This document shows positions 7,982-16,800 of a stretch of DNA of 52,318 nucleotides, piece by piece. The stretch's first letter is position 1. Each line of letters starts with the position of its first letter. A program made the position numbers and the translations under genes. The DNA comes from a virus. The notes beneath the pieces are model-generated. The model saw only the letters and a list, made by a program, of their open reading frames with translations. It was not told the DNA's origin and did not search any database. The stretch is taken from IMG/VR virus record IMGVR_UViG_3300042434_000613, positions 1 to 52,318 of that record. The stretch is one strand, 5' to 3'.

Positions 7982-10086
7982 TGTTTCTTGATCAATCATC
8001 CAACCAACTAATTAGAACACACTACCTTGGAAGGGATGGTTTCGTGTGGTGGCTTGGCGTGGTTGTTTTACCTACCACTGGTAAGTGGTCTGGTCAAGAC
8101 ATCATCAACGGCAAAAAACCACCAGAATATTATAACAGAGTAAAGGTAAGAATATTTGGTTATCATACTAAAGAAGGTGGTCAACTACCAGATGCTGATT
8201 TACCTTGGGCACATGTATTAGTTCCACCTGGAGTTGCCAATGGGGTATTGTCTCAAGGTGATTCTCATGAGTATCAAGGTGGAGAGACTGTATTTGGCTT
8301 CTTTTTAGATGGTGATGATGGTCAGCAACCAGTTATCATTGGATCTTTGTATAAAGGATCTAACATTAGTGACTTAATTACATCTGCACAAGTAGCGTCC
8401 AAAAATAGTTCTGAATTTTTACCAGTATCTCCTGGAGAATTAGGTGCTCATCAAATTCCAGTTCCACCTGCCAATGGTGGACAGAATGTAGGAACTGGTG
8501 TAGGAAATCCTGCTAACGTTGGTGTTTCCACGAGCGTATCTAAGTCTGGTATAGAAAAAATCTCCAGAACCACTGATAAAAATGTTGACCAGGCAGCAGG
8601 AAGTTTTGCCAAGAGGAGTGATATTAAATCTAATCCACCTAATCCATGTAAGTCAGATAAGATTTCTAAGATTACAGATAAGTTGGAAGATTTCCTAGCA
8701 AGATTAGAAGGCTATCAGGCTTATGCAAATCTTTATGTTGGTGGTATTGCAAATAAGTTAGGCAACATTGAAAGTGAAATTAGAGAGACAGGAATGGAGA
8801 TTGCTTCTCTATTCACTGACATGGTTAAGCTTGGAATGAAATGGTTATTTGATGAGTATTCCAAGAAAATGGATAAGTTGATTGCAGATCTGTTTCCAAA
8901 ACCAAAACAAAATGCTGCTGGACAAGTCATCAGAACATACATGTCCACAATATATTGTTTGTTCAAAAAGTTTATCAAAAAGATATTTACTTATGTTGTC
9001 AATCAATTAAAGTCGTTGGTTGGTCAAGTCTTAGGAACTGCAACTTGCTTAGTAGAAAATTTTGTCGGACAAATGCTAAACAGCATGTTCAATTCTTTAG
9101 CAGATGCAGTTGGCCCTACACTTCAACAGTTAAGTAATTTCTTAGGTGGAGCACTAGGTAATGCAAATGATATTCTTGCCAAGGCAATGAATGTTGTTGG
9201 GTTCATTAAAAATCTATTTAATTGTGAACCAAGAAATTGCACACCTCCACAAAGCTATACCACTAGATATGGCCCCTCACAAAAAGAAATTGATAACTTC
9301 AACAAGATATTAAAGCAAGCAGGTGTTGGTGGTCTTAAGAATTTAAAGAGTGATCTTTATAAGGATCTTGGGCTTGAGGATGTTGACTTAAGCTTTGGAA
9401 GCTGCACTCCAGATGTTTTAAGATGCGGGCCTCCATCAATTGCAATCTTAGGTGGCGGTGGTAATGGTGCATCAGCAACTGCGATTGTAAACAATCTTGG
9501 GCAAGTTATTGGTGCTAATATTCTTAATGGCGGCGGTGGTTATTTTGAACCTCCTTATGTTTCGTTCATTGATTCATGTAATAATGGACAAAATGCTAGA
9601 GGAAGAGCGATTATTAATGGTGGGCAGGTAACAAGTATTGTTATCGATGAACCTGGATCTGGTTATTTAAATACTCAAACCGTACAAACCTATGGATCGG
9701 AGCCTGCACCTGCACCTTCTGATGGCAGTACAGATGCTAACGCCAATTCTTATGTAACACAATTCAATGGTGTTAATGTAGATAATATTGGTGTTGGTTA
9801 TGGTGAGGATACTTCAATCGTAGTTATTCCTGGTGATAACGATATTGGTTTAGTCACCTTACCTGAGTTCCAAATTACTTACGGGCCTAATGGATCTATT
9901 TTAAACATTGATGTTGTTGCACCTGGATCAGGATTTACTGAACTGCCAGAACTATTATTAGTAAGTCTGACTGGTGCTGGTGCAAAGGTCAAACCAACCT
10001 TTGATTTTATTGAGGTAAATAAAGAAGATGCTGGTGCATTAGGAGTTGGAAGAGTGATTCAAGTTGTTGATTGTGTACAGAGATGA
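7981..10086 (+). CDS. 5: Baseplate hub protein gp5-like: OB-fold without lysozyme domain
   Basis: A 701-aa protein. Residues about 5-125 form the gp5 OB-fold: GFVWWLGVVV, YYNRVKVRIFGYH, LPWAHVLVPPG, VFGFFLDGDDGQQPVIIGSL. Residues about 200-400 are helical and include several Cys. From about residue 480 there are Gly-rich beta repeats of the form GGGYxxPPxVxxID...GxAxxxGGxVTSIVI, repeated about three times. T4 gp5 instead has lysozyme and a beta-helical needle after the OB domain; neither is present here. The lysozyme is encoded separately upstream, and a beta-helical protein follows directly with a 4-base ATGA overlap. It should bind the gp27-like trimer at the tail tip. Confidence 0.85.
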   Translation: MFLDQSSNQLIRTHYLGRDGFVWWLGVVVLPTTGKWSGQDIINGKKPPEYYNRVKVRIFGYHTKEGGQLPDADLPWAHVLVPPGVANGVLSQGDSHEYQGGETVFGFFLDGDDGQQPVIIGSLYKGSNISDLITSAQVASKNSSEFLPVSPGELGAHQIPVPPANGGQNVGTGVGNPANVGVSTSVSKSGIEKISRTTDKNVDQAAGSFAKRSDIKSNPPNPCKSDKISKITDKLEDFLARLEGYQAYANLYVGGIANKLGNIESEIRETGMEIASLFTDMVKLGMKWLFDEYSKKMDKLIADLFPKPKQNAAGQVIRTYMSTIYCLFKKFIKKIFTYVVNQLKSLVGQVLGTATCLVENFVGQMLNSMFNSLADAVGPTLQQLSNFLGGALGNANDILAKAMNVVGFIKNLFNCEPRNCTPPQSYTTRYGPSQKEIDNFNKILKQAGVGGLKNLKSDLYKDLGLEDVDLSFGSCTPDVLRCGPPSIAILGGGGNGASATAIVNNLGQVIGANILNGGGGYFEPPYVSFIDSCNNGQNARGRAIINGGQVTSIVIDEPGSGYLNTQTVQTYGSEPAPAPSDGSTDANANSYVTQFNGVNVDNIGVGYGEDTSIVVIPGDNDIGLVTLPEFQITYGPNGSILNIDVVAPGSGFTELPELLLVSLTGAGAKVKPTFDFIEVNKEDAGALGVGRVIQVVDCVQR

Positions 10087-10661
10087 GTAAAGTAAAAACT
10101 ACAATAAAAAAGCGTTACAGAATAGACAGTGGTAATACCATGCCTATTCATGGTAAAGTAAATTATGCACTGATCTGTGAAAATGGTGATGGTGAAATTT
10201 ACGGGATGGATGATGGTAGAAATGTTAAAGTTGTCAGTGGTGTTTCTGTTGAAGTTGTTGGAACAGAGCTGCAAGCTAATGCCGATGCTAAACAGCCACA
10301 CATTCCAGCCAAATGGATTTGCGCTAAGAAAGGTGATGTAGTTATTGAAGCGCCACAGGGAACACTATATTTGTCTGGTAGAAACGTAGTCATTTCTGCA
10401 TCAGGTCCTGAAACAGAAGATCAATCAAATGGCAACATAGATATACTTGCAACAAATGATATCAATATATCATCTTATGATACAATTAAAATTTCAGGTA
10501 CAAATGTGACAATGAATGCTAGTCTTGCAATGGATATTGCTGGGCAAACATTTTTAAATATTGCAGGCAGTATGTCCACTGGCGGATCGACTTTAGATTT
10601 ATCTAAGGGAATACTTGGAGCCACTGGAACATTATTAAAAAGTTTAACTGGAATCGGATAA
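10083..10661 (+). CDS. Baseplate spike/needle beta-helix protein
   Basis: I choose the ATG at 10083, which overlaps the gp5-like stop (ATGA), over a TTG 12 bases earlier; the product is 192 aa. Residues about 80-190 are short beta-strand repeats: GDVVIEAPQGTLYLSG, NVVISAS, NIDILATNDINIS, DTIKISGTNVTMN, MDIAGQTFLNIAG. This is the pattern of an intertwined beta-helix like the needle of T4 gp5 or the P2 gpV spike. It probably forms the trimeric membrane-piercing spike docked on the OB-fold protein. No metal-binding HxH tip motif is seen. Confidence 0.65.
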   Translation: MSKVKTTIKKRYRIDSGNTMPIHGKVNYALICENGDGEIYGMDDGRNVKVVSGVSVEVVGTELQANADAKQPHIPAKWICAKKGDVVIEAPQGTLYLSGRNVVISASGPETEDQSNGNIDILATNDINISSYDTIKISGTNVTMNASLAMDIAGQTFLNIAGSMSTGGSTLDLSKGILGATGTLLKSLTGIG

Positions 10662-10665
10662 CATT

Positions 10666-11631
10666 ATGAATTTTCCTTCGATAGCAGCAGAAAATACTTT
10701 GCATGTTGGACTTTCAGATCCAACTTTTATTCCTAAGAATCCTACAGTTCTTCCAGGTCTTGCAACCATTAACGGGCCTTTGATTGTTGGTGGAACTTTG
10801 ATTGATGGAATTATGGGGCCTGCATTCCCTAAGACTGCAGTTGTTAATATTATTCCATCAACGAATACACCAGGAGGAGCTGCATTAAAAATCAGCGCCT
10901 TAGGTGATGGAGTTGCTCCGTTTCCTGGAATTGGTTTGCAAGCCAGTGCCATCAACCACAACATCTTAGCCACAACAGCAACAACATTAACAAGTCCTTT
11001 AACAACAATCAAAGGAAGTCTTGTTGACGTTCTTGCTCCAACTTACATTAAGACTTTATTGAATGTTAATGGCGTAGCTTTTGTTGAGAAGTTTGCAACA
11101 TTTAAGGATGCAATTTTTACAGGCACAATTACTTCAAATGGTGCGATTACTGCTAACGCTAGAATCACAGCTAACACTGGTATTACAATTACTGGACTTG
11201 GTGATGTAACAACAGAAGTTAATCTGGCAAAAGCATTACCAGCAAAGCCTTTTGATATTCCACACCCATCAAAACCAAATCATCGTCTTAGACATGTTGC
11301 GATTGAGGGGCCAGAGATTGCTGTATTTTATAGAGGGAAACTTGAAGGTGAACACATCATCTATCTTCCTGAGTATTGGAAAGATCTTGTAGATGAAAAT
11401 TCTATCACAGTTCAATTAACCGCATGGAAACATTCCGACGCAACTTTACACGTTAAGGATATTACATCAGAAAAAATTGTAGTTGGGTCGGAGAAACTAA
11501 CAAAAGTTTATTGTCATTATACAGTATTTGCTGAAAGAAAAGATCTAGATAAATTAGTAGTAGAGTATGAAGGTACTTCGGTTAAAGATTATCCAGGACA
11601 AGACTTTATAGGTATTAATAATGGCAACTGA
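10666..11631 (+). CDS. Virion fibre-like protein with conserved IPHPSKPNHRLRH domain
   Basis: A 321-aa protein. The N-terminal half is Gly/Pro/Thr-rich beta sequence with repeated TxxGPLIVGGTLIDGI-type turns; residues about 140-185 form short repeats (ITSNGAITANARITANTGIT). The C-terminal 120 residues hold a domain recurrent in marine phage fibres: FDIPHPSKPNHRLRHVAIEG, then FYRGKLEG and YLPEYWKDLVD. It may be a short fibre or spike accessory. It follows the spike gene by 4 bases and overlaps the next gene by 11. It has no S74 motif. Confidence 0.65.
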   Translation: MNFPSIAAENTLHVGLSDPTFIPKNPTVLPGLATINGPLIVGGTLIDGIMGPAFPKTAVVNIIPSTNTPGGAALKISALGDGVAPFPGIGLQASAINHNILATTATTLTSPLTTIKGSLVDVLAPTYIKTLLNVNGVAFVEKFATFKDAIFTGTITSNGAITANARITANTGITITGLGDVTTEVNLAKALPAKPFDIPHPSKPNHRLRHVAIEGPEIAVFYRGKLEGEHIIYLPEYWKDLVDENSITVQLTAWKHSDATLHVKDITSEKIVVGSEKLTKVYCHYTVFAERKDLDKLVVEYEGTSVKDYPGQDFIGINNGN

Positions 11632-12358
11632 AAAATCAAAACGTGTAATTAAATATCTAAATGATAAGATTGGCGAAAACGCAGATGCTGTAAGTGCAAT
11701 CACACCACTCATTGCGCCAACCGAAGATAGAATTGATGATTTTTTGCCATCTATTCAAGCGTTTGATAATCAAATCATTTCTATCACTGCACAGATTGTT
11801 GCAAAACAACAGCAAATCATAAGCATCGGATCCACGGCACAAAACGTGGTAGGTTGTGGAACCACAACAACTACAACTGTCAATCAAGATGTTGCACAAG
11901 CAAACACTTGGAATATAAACACAGCATCTTATAATGGAGATCAGCCTTACGGAAATATAACAAGCAATACTTTATCTTCTGCAACAAGTGGCATTGGATC
12001 GTTCAATGTTTATTCAAATAATGGCGGAGCTTCTTTAGGAACTTACTATTCTCTTACAGGGCCTGGTTATTTGACAGGTACAAATGGTATTACAACTGTC
12101 ACACCTACAGCAGGAGATAATGCAACTTGCACCGCATGTAAAGCTGCTATCGCAACTTTGGAAAGTGAAATTACTGCGTTGAGATCACAAGTATCTACAA
12201 TAATTACAACTGCAAATACTTTAAAGTCGGAAAGAACTGAAGCAGAAGTTAGAAGATATAGTTTAAGGAAAGGAATAGAACGTATGCAAGCAGACAGCAC
12301 TAGAATGAGTTCTATTCTCACTATCTTGACAGACCCAACAAACGATGCTATAATATAA
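11621..12358 (+). CDS. Structural-operon protein with coiled coils, function unknown
   Basis: A 245-aa protein ending the plus-strand baseplate operon. Two helical, coiled-coil-like ends (residues about 1-70 and 165-235) flank a Thr/Ser/Gly-rich beta region that contains a run of six threonines and a CTAC pair. It overlaps the preceding fibre-like gene by 11 bases. No family recognised. The shape suggests an oligomeric virion component, which is inference only. Confidence 0.65.
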   Translation: MATEKSKRVIKYLNDKIGENADAVSAITPLIAPTEDRIDDFLPSIQAFDNQIISITAQIVAKQQQIISIGSTAQNVVGCGTTTTTTVNQDVAQANTWNINTASYNGDQPYGNITSNTLSSATSGIGSFNVYSNNGGASLGTYYSLTGPGYLTGTNGITTVTPTAGDNATCTACKAAIATLESEITALRSQVSTIITTANTLKSERTEAEVRRYSLRKGIERMQADSTRMSSILTILTDPTNDAII

Positions 12359-12381
12359 TAGTCCGTGTGAAGGAAGTTGCT

Positions 12382-12401
12382 GGAGGAGAGAAATCTCCTC
12401 C
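12382..12401 (+). terminator. Strong GAAA-tetraloop hairpin after the baseplate operon
   Basis: Two perfect 8-base arms (GGAGGAGA and TCTCCTCC) enclose a GAAA loop 24 bases after the last baseplate gene. There is no clear T-run after it, so it may be an RNA-stabilising end or a weak terminator. The left arm is itself a strong Shine-Dalgarno sequence that the hairpin would hide. Confidence 0.45.
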
Positions 12402-12420
12402 TCACCAATTTTGAAACTTT

Positions 12421-12585
12421 ATGAGACCAGAAACTAGACAAGCAATGGAAATGCTGTTCCATGCAAAATGGAACCTACCAAAAGCAGCAGCACATGCTAG
12501 ATTGACTAACAAAGAAATGAAAATTACTTTTAACGAGTATTGTAATTTTCACCCACCAATTTACACAAATGAATATAATCGATAA
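12421..12585 (+). CDS. Small conserved cyanophage-type protein
   Basis: A 54-aa protein (starts MRPETRQAMEML, then HAKWNLPKAAAHARLTN and a C-terminal YCNFHPP). I recognise this sort of short protein as recurrent in T4-like cyanophages but know no function. The central NLPKAAAHARL could be a helix-turn-helix-like element. It overlaps the next gene by 17 bases. Confidence 0.7.
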   Translation: MRPETRQAMEMLFHAKWNLPKAAAHARLTNKEMKITFNEYCNFHPPIYTNEYNR

Positions 12586-13063
12586 TTTTTTATCCAAAAA
12601 AGATTTTTTACAATTGCAACAAGGAATAACATCAGATAGTTTTCCTTGGCATTACAGTAAAGTTCTTGACGATTATCACGAAAAATTTTGTAACCCAAAT
12701 TATAACTTTCAATTTTATCATGGGTTTTATCATGGATTTAGACCAACTAGTGATTACATTGAGTTGTTGACACCTTTTATTGATAACTTAAAACCCAAAG
12801 CTTTAGTTAGAATAAAATGTAATCTGACAACCAGAACTCATGAAATAATAGAACATGGTTACCATACAGACCAACCATTTTCAAATTTTAAGACTGGAAT
12901 ATATTACTTAAATGATAATAACGGCTACACAAAATTTGAAGATGGTTCTAAAGTGGAAAGTGTTGCAAATAGGTATGTCGAATTTGATGGTAACATACTA
13001 CATACAGGAACCACTTGTACAAATTCAAATTATCGGATAGTAATAAACTTTAATTATTTTTGA
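12569..13063 (+). CDS. 2OG-Fe(II) oxygenase family protein
   Basis: A 164-aa protein with the full facial triad of 2-oxoglutarate/Fe(II) oxygenases: H99 and D101 in GYHTDQ, H145 in LHTGT, and R156 in YRIVINF for 2OG binding. The core strands YLNDNNGYTKFEDG and the C-terminal IVINFNYF match the jelly-roll of this family in cyanophages. The substrate is unknown. It sits between the baseplate operon and the tRNAs, and its start overlaps the preceding small gene. Confidence 0.8.
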   Translation: MNIIDNFLSKKDFLQLQQGITSDSFPWHYSKVLDDYHEKFCNPNYNFQFYHGFYHGFRPTSDYIELLTPFIDNLKPKALVRIKCNLTTRTHEIIEHGYHTDQPFSNFKTGIYYLNDNNGYTKFEDGSKVESVANRYVEFDGNILHTGTTCTNSNYRIVINFNYF

Positions 13064-13072
13064 TCTGACCTA

Positions 13073-13101
13073 TTGACAGCCTATAACCTCCATGCTATAA
13101 T
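13073..13101 (+). promoter_or_regulatory. Consensus sigma70 promoter for the tRNA cluster
   Basis: TTGACA (13073-13078) and TATAAT (13096-13101) are both perfect and are separated by exactly 17 bases. The predicted start falls just before tRNA-Leu at 13115. The host RNA polymerase should read it without phage factors, which fits early, strong tRNA expression. Confidence 0.88.
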
Positions 13102-13114
13102 TACTGCATACCAC

Positions 13115-13198
13115 GGGGCGGTGGTGGAATCGGTAGACACACCAGACTTAAAATCTGTTGGGCTTATGCCCGTGGGAGTTCAAGTCTCCCTCGCCCTA
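13115..13198 (+). tRNA. tRNA-Leu (UAA)
   Basis: The sequence folds as a class II tRNA. The acceptor arms are GGGGCGG and TCGCCCT, the D-arm contains TGGAATCGGTAGAC, and the anticodon loop CTTAAAA gives UAA. There is a long variable arm (GGGCTTATGCCC) and a T-arm GGGAGTTCAAGTCTCCC. The 3' CCA is not encoded (ACC then T). Confidence 0.93.
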
Positions 13199-13202
13199 CC
13201 TA

Positions 13203-13277
13203 AACCAAAATTGACTTTTGGTTACAAAAAAGGTCGGAAAAAAATCCCGCCAAAAAAATGCCAAAAAGGTTTTTTGG
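13203..13277 (+). repeat. Two A/T hairpins between tRNA-Leu and the 89-aa gene
   Basis: AACCAAAA/TTTTGGTT (13203-13210 with 13216-13223) and CCAAAAA/TTTTTGG (13261-13267 with 13271-13277) are perfect inverted repeats in an A-rich spacer. They may help end or process the tRNA transcript. They lack the GC stem of a standard terminator. Confidence 0.4.
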
Positions 13278-13280
13278 TAT

Positions 13281-13287
13281 CTAAATA
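13281..13287 (+). promoter_or_regulatory. Late promoter box CTAAATA
   Basis: CTAAATA, the cyanophage-type late box, lies 20 bases upstream of the ATG at 13308. Its spacing matches that of other late boxes in this window. Confidence 0.45.
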
Positions 13288-13307
13288 AACAAAAGAAAAG
13301 ATCGTCA

Positions 13308-13577
13308 ATGAAATATCGTATTGACGCTAGATATGTTTGGTACAACAAGGGAATGCAAATTGTCTTGATGTACTTTATAGAAGGCATTCCTTTTACTTTT
13401 GACGAACTTCCAGATGAGTCAATTACTGATCTGGAATTGATAGAAGTGGCAGACAAAGAAAGAAGGTACGAACCAGAGGATTTATACAGAACATCATTTT
13501 ATTTAATTGATGAGCAGTGTCATCCAATGTTGTTTGAACTGGAACTGGAAAATCCAGAAATGTTGCCACAAGATTAA
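13308..13577 (+). CDS. Small acidic protein between tRNA genes
   Basis: An 89-aa protein. I take the ATG at 13308, because the longer frame upstream consists of Lys-rich spacer sequence. It is acidic (DELPDES, ELELENPEM) with a YRIDARYVWYNKG start. It ends one base before tRNA-Thr. No family recognised beyond similarity in style to small cyanophage proteins. Confidence 0.65.
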   Translation: MKYRIDARYVWYNKGMQIVLMYFIEGIPFTFDELPDESITDLELIEVADKERRYEPEDLYRTSFYLIDEQCHPMLFELELENPEMLPQD

Positions 13578-13578
13578 T

Positions 13579-13650
13579 GCCTCTGTAGCTCAGTGGTAGA
13601 GCAATGGTTTTGTAAACCATTGGTCGCTGGTTCAAATCCAGTCGGGGGCT
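13579..13650 (+). tRNA. tRNA-Thr (UGU)
   Basis: A standard cloverleaf: acceptor GCCTCTG/CGGGGGC, D-arm with AGCTCAGTGGTAGAGC, anticodon stem ATGGT/ACCAT around TTTGTAA (anticodon UGU), and T-arm CTGGTTCAAATCCAG. The 3' CCA is not encoded. It begins immediately after the stop of the 89-aa gene. Confidence 0.93.
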
Positions 13651-13703
13651 TGGAAGATCCAGAAGTGCTTCATTAGGTGACATGTCTGGTTCTTCCTACA
13701 AAC

Positions 13704-13728
13704 AGAATAAGAGTCCAAATCTTATTCT
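13704..13728 (+). repeat. 9-bp hairpin in the tRNA spacer
   Basis: AGAATAAGA and TCTTATTCT are perfect arms around GTCCAAA in the 123-base spacer between tRNA-Thr and tRNA-Ala. The loop resembles a T-loop, so this could be a decayed tRNA, but I could not fold the flanks into a full cloverleaf. No gene is otherwise visible in the spacer. Confidence 0.4.
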
Positions 13729-13773
13729 TATAGTGGGGATCGGCTACTCCTCCGTTAAACAAAAGGGCCGCCA

Positions 13774-13846
13774 GGGGAATTAACTCAGTTGGTAGAGTGG
13801 CAGCTTTGCAAGCTGCAAGTCAGGGGTTCAAGTCCCCTATTCTCCA
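13774..13846 (+). tRNA. tRNA-Ala (UGC)
   Basis: The cloverleaf has acceptor GGGGAAT/ATTCTCC, a D-arm with AACTCAGTTGGTAGAGT, an anticodon stem GCAGC/GCTGC around TTTGCAA (anticodon UGC), and a T-arm GGGGTTCAAGTCCCC. The discriminator is A and CCA is not encoded. Confidence 0.93.
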
Positions 13847-13849
13847 TGA

Positions 13850-13857
13850 TATAAATA
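13850..13857 (+). promoter_or_regulatory. T4 late promoter TATAAATA for the first giant fibre gene
   Basis: A perfect T4 late octamer lies 33 bases before the ATG at 13890, immediately after tRNA-Ala. It would be read by the phage late sigma factor with the sliding clamp. Confidence 0.75.
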
Positions 13858-13889
13858 AACCATAATAGCTCCTTTATGGTTATATTTCC

Positions 13890-16800
13890 ATGCCTTTAAG
13901 CAGATTAGAAAATTTCTTAAAGAACACTGATGGTAACATTCTATACGTCAATCCATCAGATTTAGACGCAACCGATAGTATTGAAAACCAAGGTAATTCG
14001 TTAACCAGACCTTTCAAAACGATTCAAAGGGCGTTAATTGAAGCAGCAAGATTTTCGTATAATATTGGTCAAAATAACGATAAGTTTGACAAAACTACAG
14101 TTTTAGTTTATCCAGGTACTTATAATGTTGATAACAGACCTGGATTATCTGTTGCAAACGTTGGTGGTAATGTTCAATATAGAGATATTAATGGTAATTT
14201 AGCATCATTAACAGAATTAACAAATACCTCTAATTATGACATTGAAGATCCTTCCAACGTTCTTTATAAGTTTAACTCTACCATTGGTGGTGTAATTGTT
14301 CCAAGAGGAACATCAATTGTTGGTTTAGATCTTCGTAAAACAAAAATTAGACCAAAATTTGTTCCTGATCCAGCAAATGCAGGAATTACCAGTACAGCAA
14401 TGTTTAAGCTTACTGGTGGTTGTTATTTTTGGCAGTTTTCTGCCTTTGATGGTGATCTAAACAATTCGGTTTATTATGACTACAATGGCAATACTAAAAC
14501 ACCTACCTTCTCTCACCACAAATTAGCAGTATTTGAGTATGCTGATGGTGTAAATGGTGTTGGTGTTGGAACATCATCTGCATTATCTGATTTGCAGATG
14601 TATTATTATAAAGTTGCTCAAGCTTACGGTGATAGTTCGGGTAGAGCAATTGGTGATTTCCCATCAACATTGGATTTTGAACCAAATACTCCAGAATTTA
14701 AAATTGTTGGTGCTGTCAACGCAAATGATATTGGCATTTCTAGTGCTGCAGCAGTAGGAAATCTTATAACTGTCGATAGCGCACTAGATCATGGTTTAAA
14801 CATTGATGATTCTGTTAGAATTAGTGGATTTACATCTACAGTCTTCAATGGTTCTTATTATGTTGTTGGTGTATCCAGTGCTAGAAGATTCCAGTATCGA
14901 GCAAGTGCAACTCCAGGTGCTTTAAATCCTTCTTTAACTGGTGGAGAAACTCTTATTGTTGAACCTGATAGCGTAAGTGGTGCTTCCCCATATATTTTCA
15001 ACTGCAGCTTAAGATCAGCCTATGGCATGAGCGGTCTTAATGCTGATGGTGCAAGCGCAACAGGATTCAAATCTATTGTTGTTGCACAGTTTACTGGTAT
15101 TGGTCTACAAAAAGATGATGATGCGTTTGTAATTTATGATAAGACTACGGGGCAATATCAAGACAATAATACAACTTCAAACGCAAATAAGCCTTTACAT
15201 TTAAACTCAAAGGCAATTTACAAGCCAGCATATAATAATTATCATATTCGTGCTGCTAATGGAGCATTCATTCAGTGCGTATCAATCTTTGCTATTGGAT
15301 TTGCTAATCACTTCTTAGCAGAGTCTGGTGGTGACATGTCAATCACCAACTCCAACTCCAACTTTGGTGCAAAATCTTTAGTATCAAGAGGTTATCAACT
15401 TCAATCGTTTGATCGTGATGATGTTGGTTATATTACTCACGTCATTCCACCAAAAGAAATTGATAAATCTGAAGAAAGCGTAAGTTGGGTATCTTTAGAT
15501 GTTGGACTGTCAACATCAACAGCTGGCGTAGGTACAACTTCTAGACTATATCTCTACGATTTCAATGATCCTGATAATCCACCACCAAACATTCTAAGTT
15601 CTTATAGAATTGGTGCTAAGTCTGGAGAACTCTTAAAAGTTGTTGTTTCTACAGCATCTTCAGAAGTAACTGTATCATCACCAATTTTGATGCAGGTTCC
15701 TTCGGGAGAAAGCACTACATCGGCAGAAAAGTCTTATAAAGTAATTCGTGTTGGCGCTGCTAATAGCATTACATCAAATACCACATTTAACCTTGAAAGA
15801 AACCATGAACTTTTTACTGGAGAATCTGTAAGAGTATTCAGTGATAATGCTGCAATGCCAGATGGCTTATCTGCAGATGTCATTTATTATGCAATTGTTA
15901 GTGGATTGTCTGCTAATCAAGTACAACTTGCAAAGAGCTTTAATGATGCAATCACAGGCACACCTGTTCCTCTAACATTATCAAATACTTCTGGTGGTTT
16001 GCTTACGATTGTAAGTAGAGTATCTGATAAGATTCCTGGTGATTTTGGTCACCCAATTCAATATGATACTGCAAGAAAAAATTGGTATGTTGTTGGTGCT
16101 GCAACGACCTCACAAAATACAATTTATCCAGCATTCATTCAATATAAATCATCCTTAACAGATGCTAGCTCTAAGTCTTATATTACCCGTCAGTCTGACA
16201 CTAGAGCTGTAGAAGATAGAATTTATAGATTTAGATACATCATTCCAAAAGAATATGGCACAACTGCAGCAAATGCTAAGCCACCTTCAATTGGTTATGT
16301 TATTCAAGAAAGTAAAACTGTTGGAGTTGGAAACGCTGCTGAGTTTGCAACTGTAACTGATCCAACAGATCAAAGAAATCTTAGAATTATTCACAGTGTT
16401 GTTCACGATCAATCTGCTGGAATCTGTACAGTTGTTACAGAAAGACCACATAGTTTAAATGCGGGTGACCGAGTAAAAATTAATAAAATTAAGAGTGTAA
16501 ACAACCCTGTTGGCGCAGCTAATTCTGGATTTAATGGCGTATTCCCAATCGTAGGAATTACCAGCAGCAAAGGATTTACTGTCAATCTTTCTTCAAATCC
16601 TGGTGCTTATATTAATGTTTCATCCAGCCGTGATGAAAATCTGCCAACAGTTTCTAGAGATGCATATAGAAACACCTACACAATTTACAGAATTAATACG
16701 GTTCAAGAACAAGAATTTAATAAAGCAGATGGTATTTACCATCTAACATGCTTACTTAATAATGTTTCTCCTAATGATGCTTATTTTATCGGCGATGAAT

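Noticed and set aside
10644-11012. A 122-codon minus-strand frame
   Set aside because: Antisense to the fibre-like gene at 10666, which has recognised domains.
13651-13773. A fourth tRNA in the spacer
   Set aside because: Only one T-arm-like hairpin could be folded; no matching acceptor, D or anticodon arm was found.
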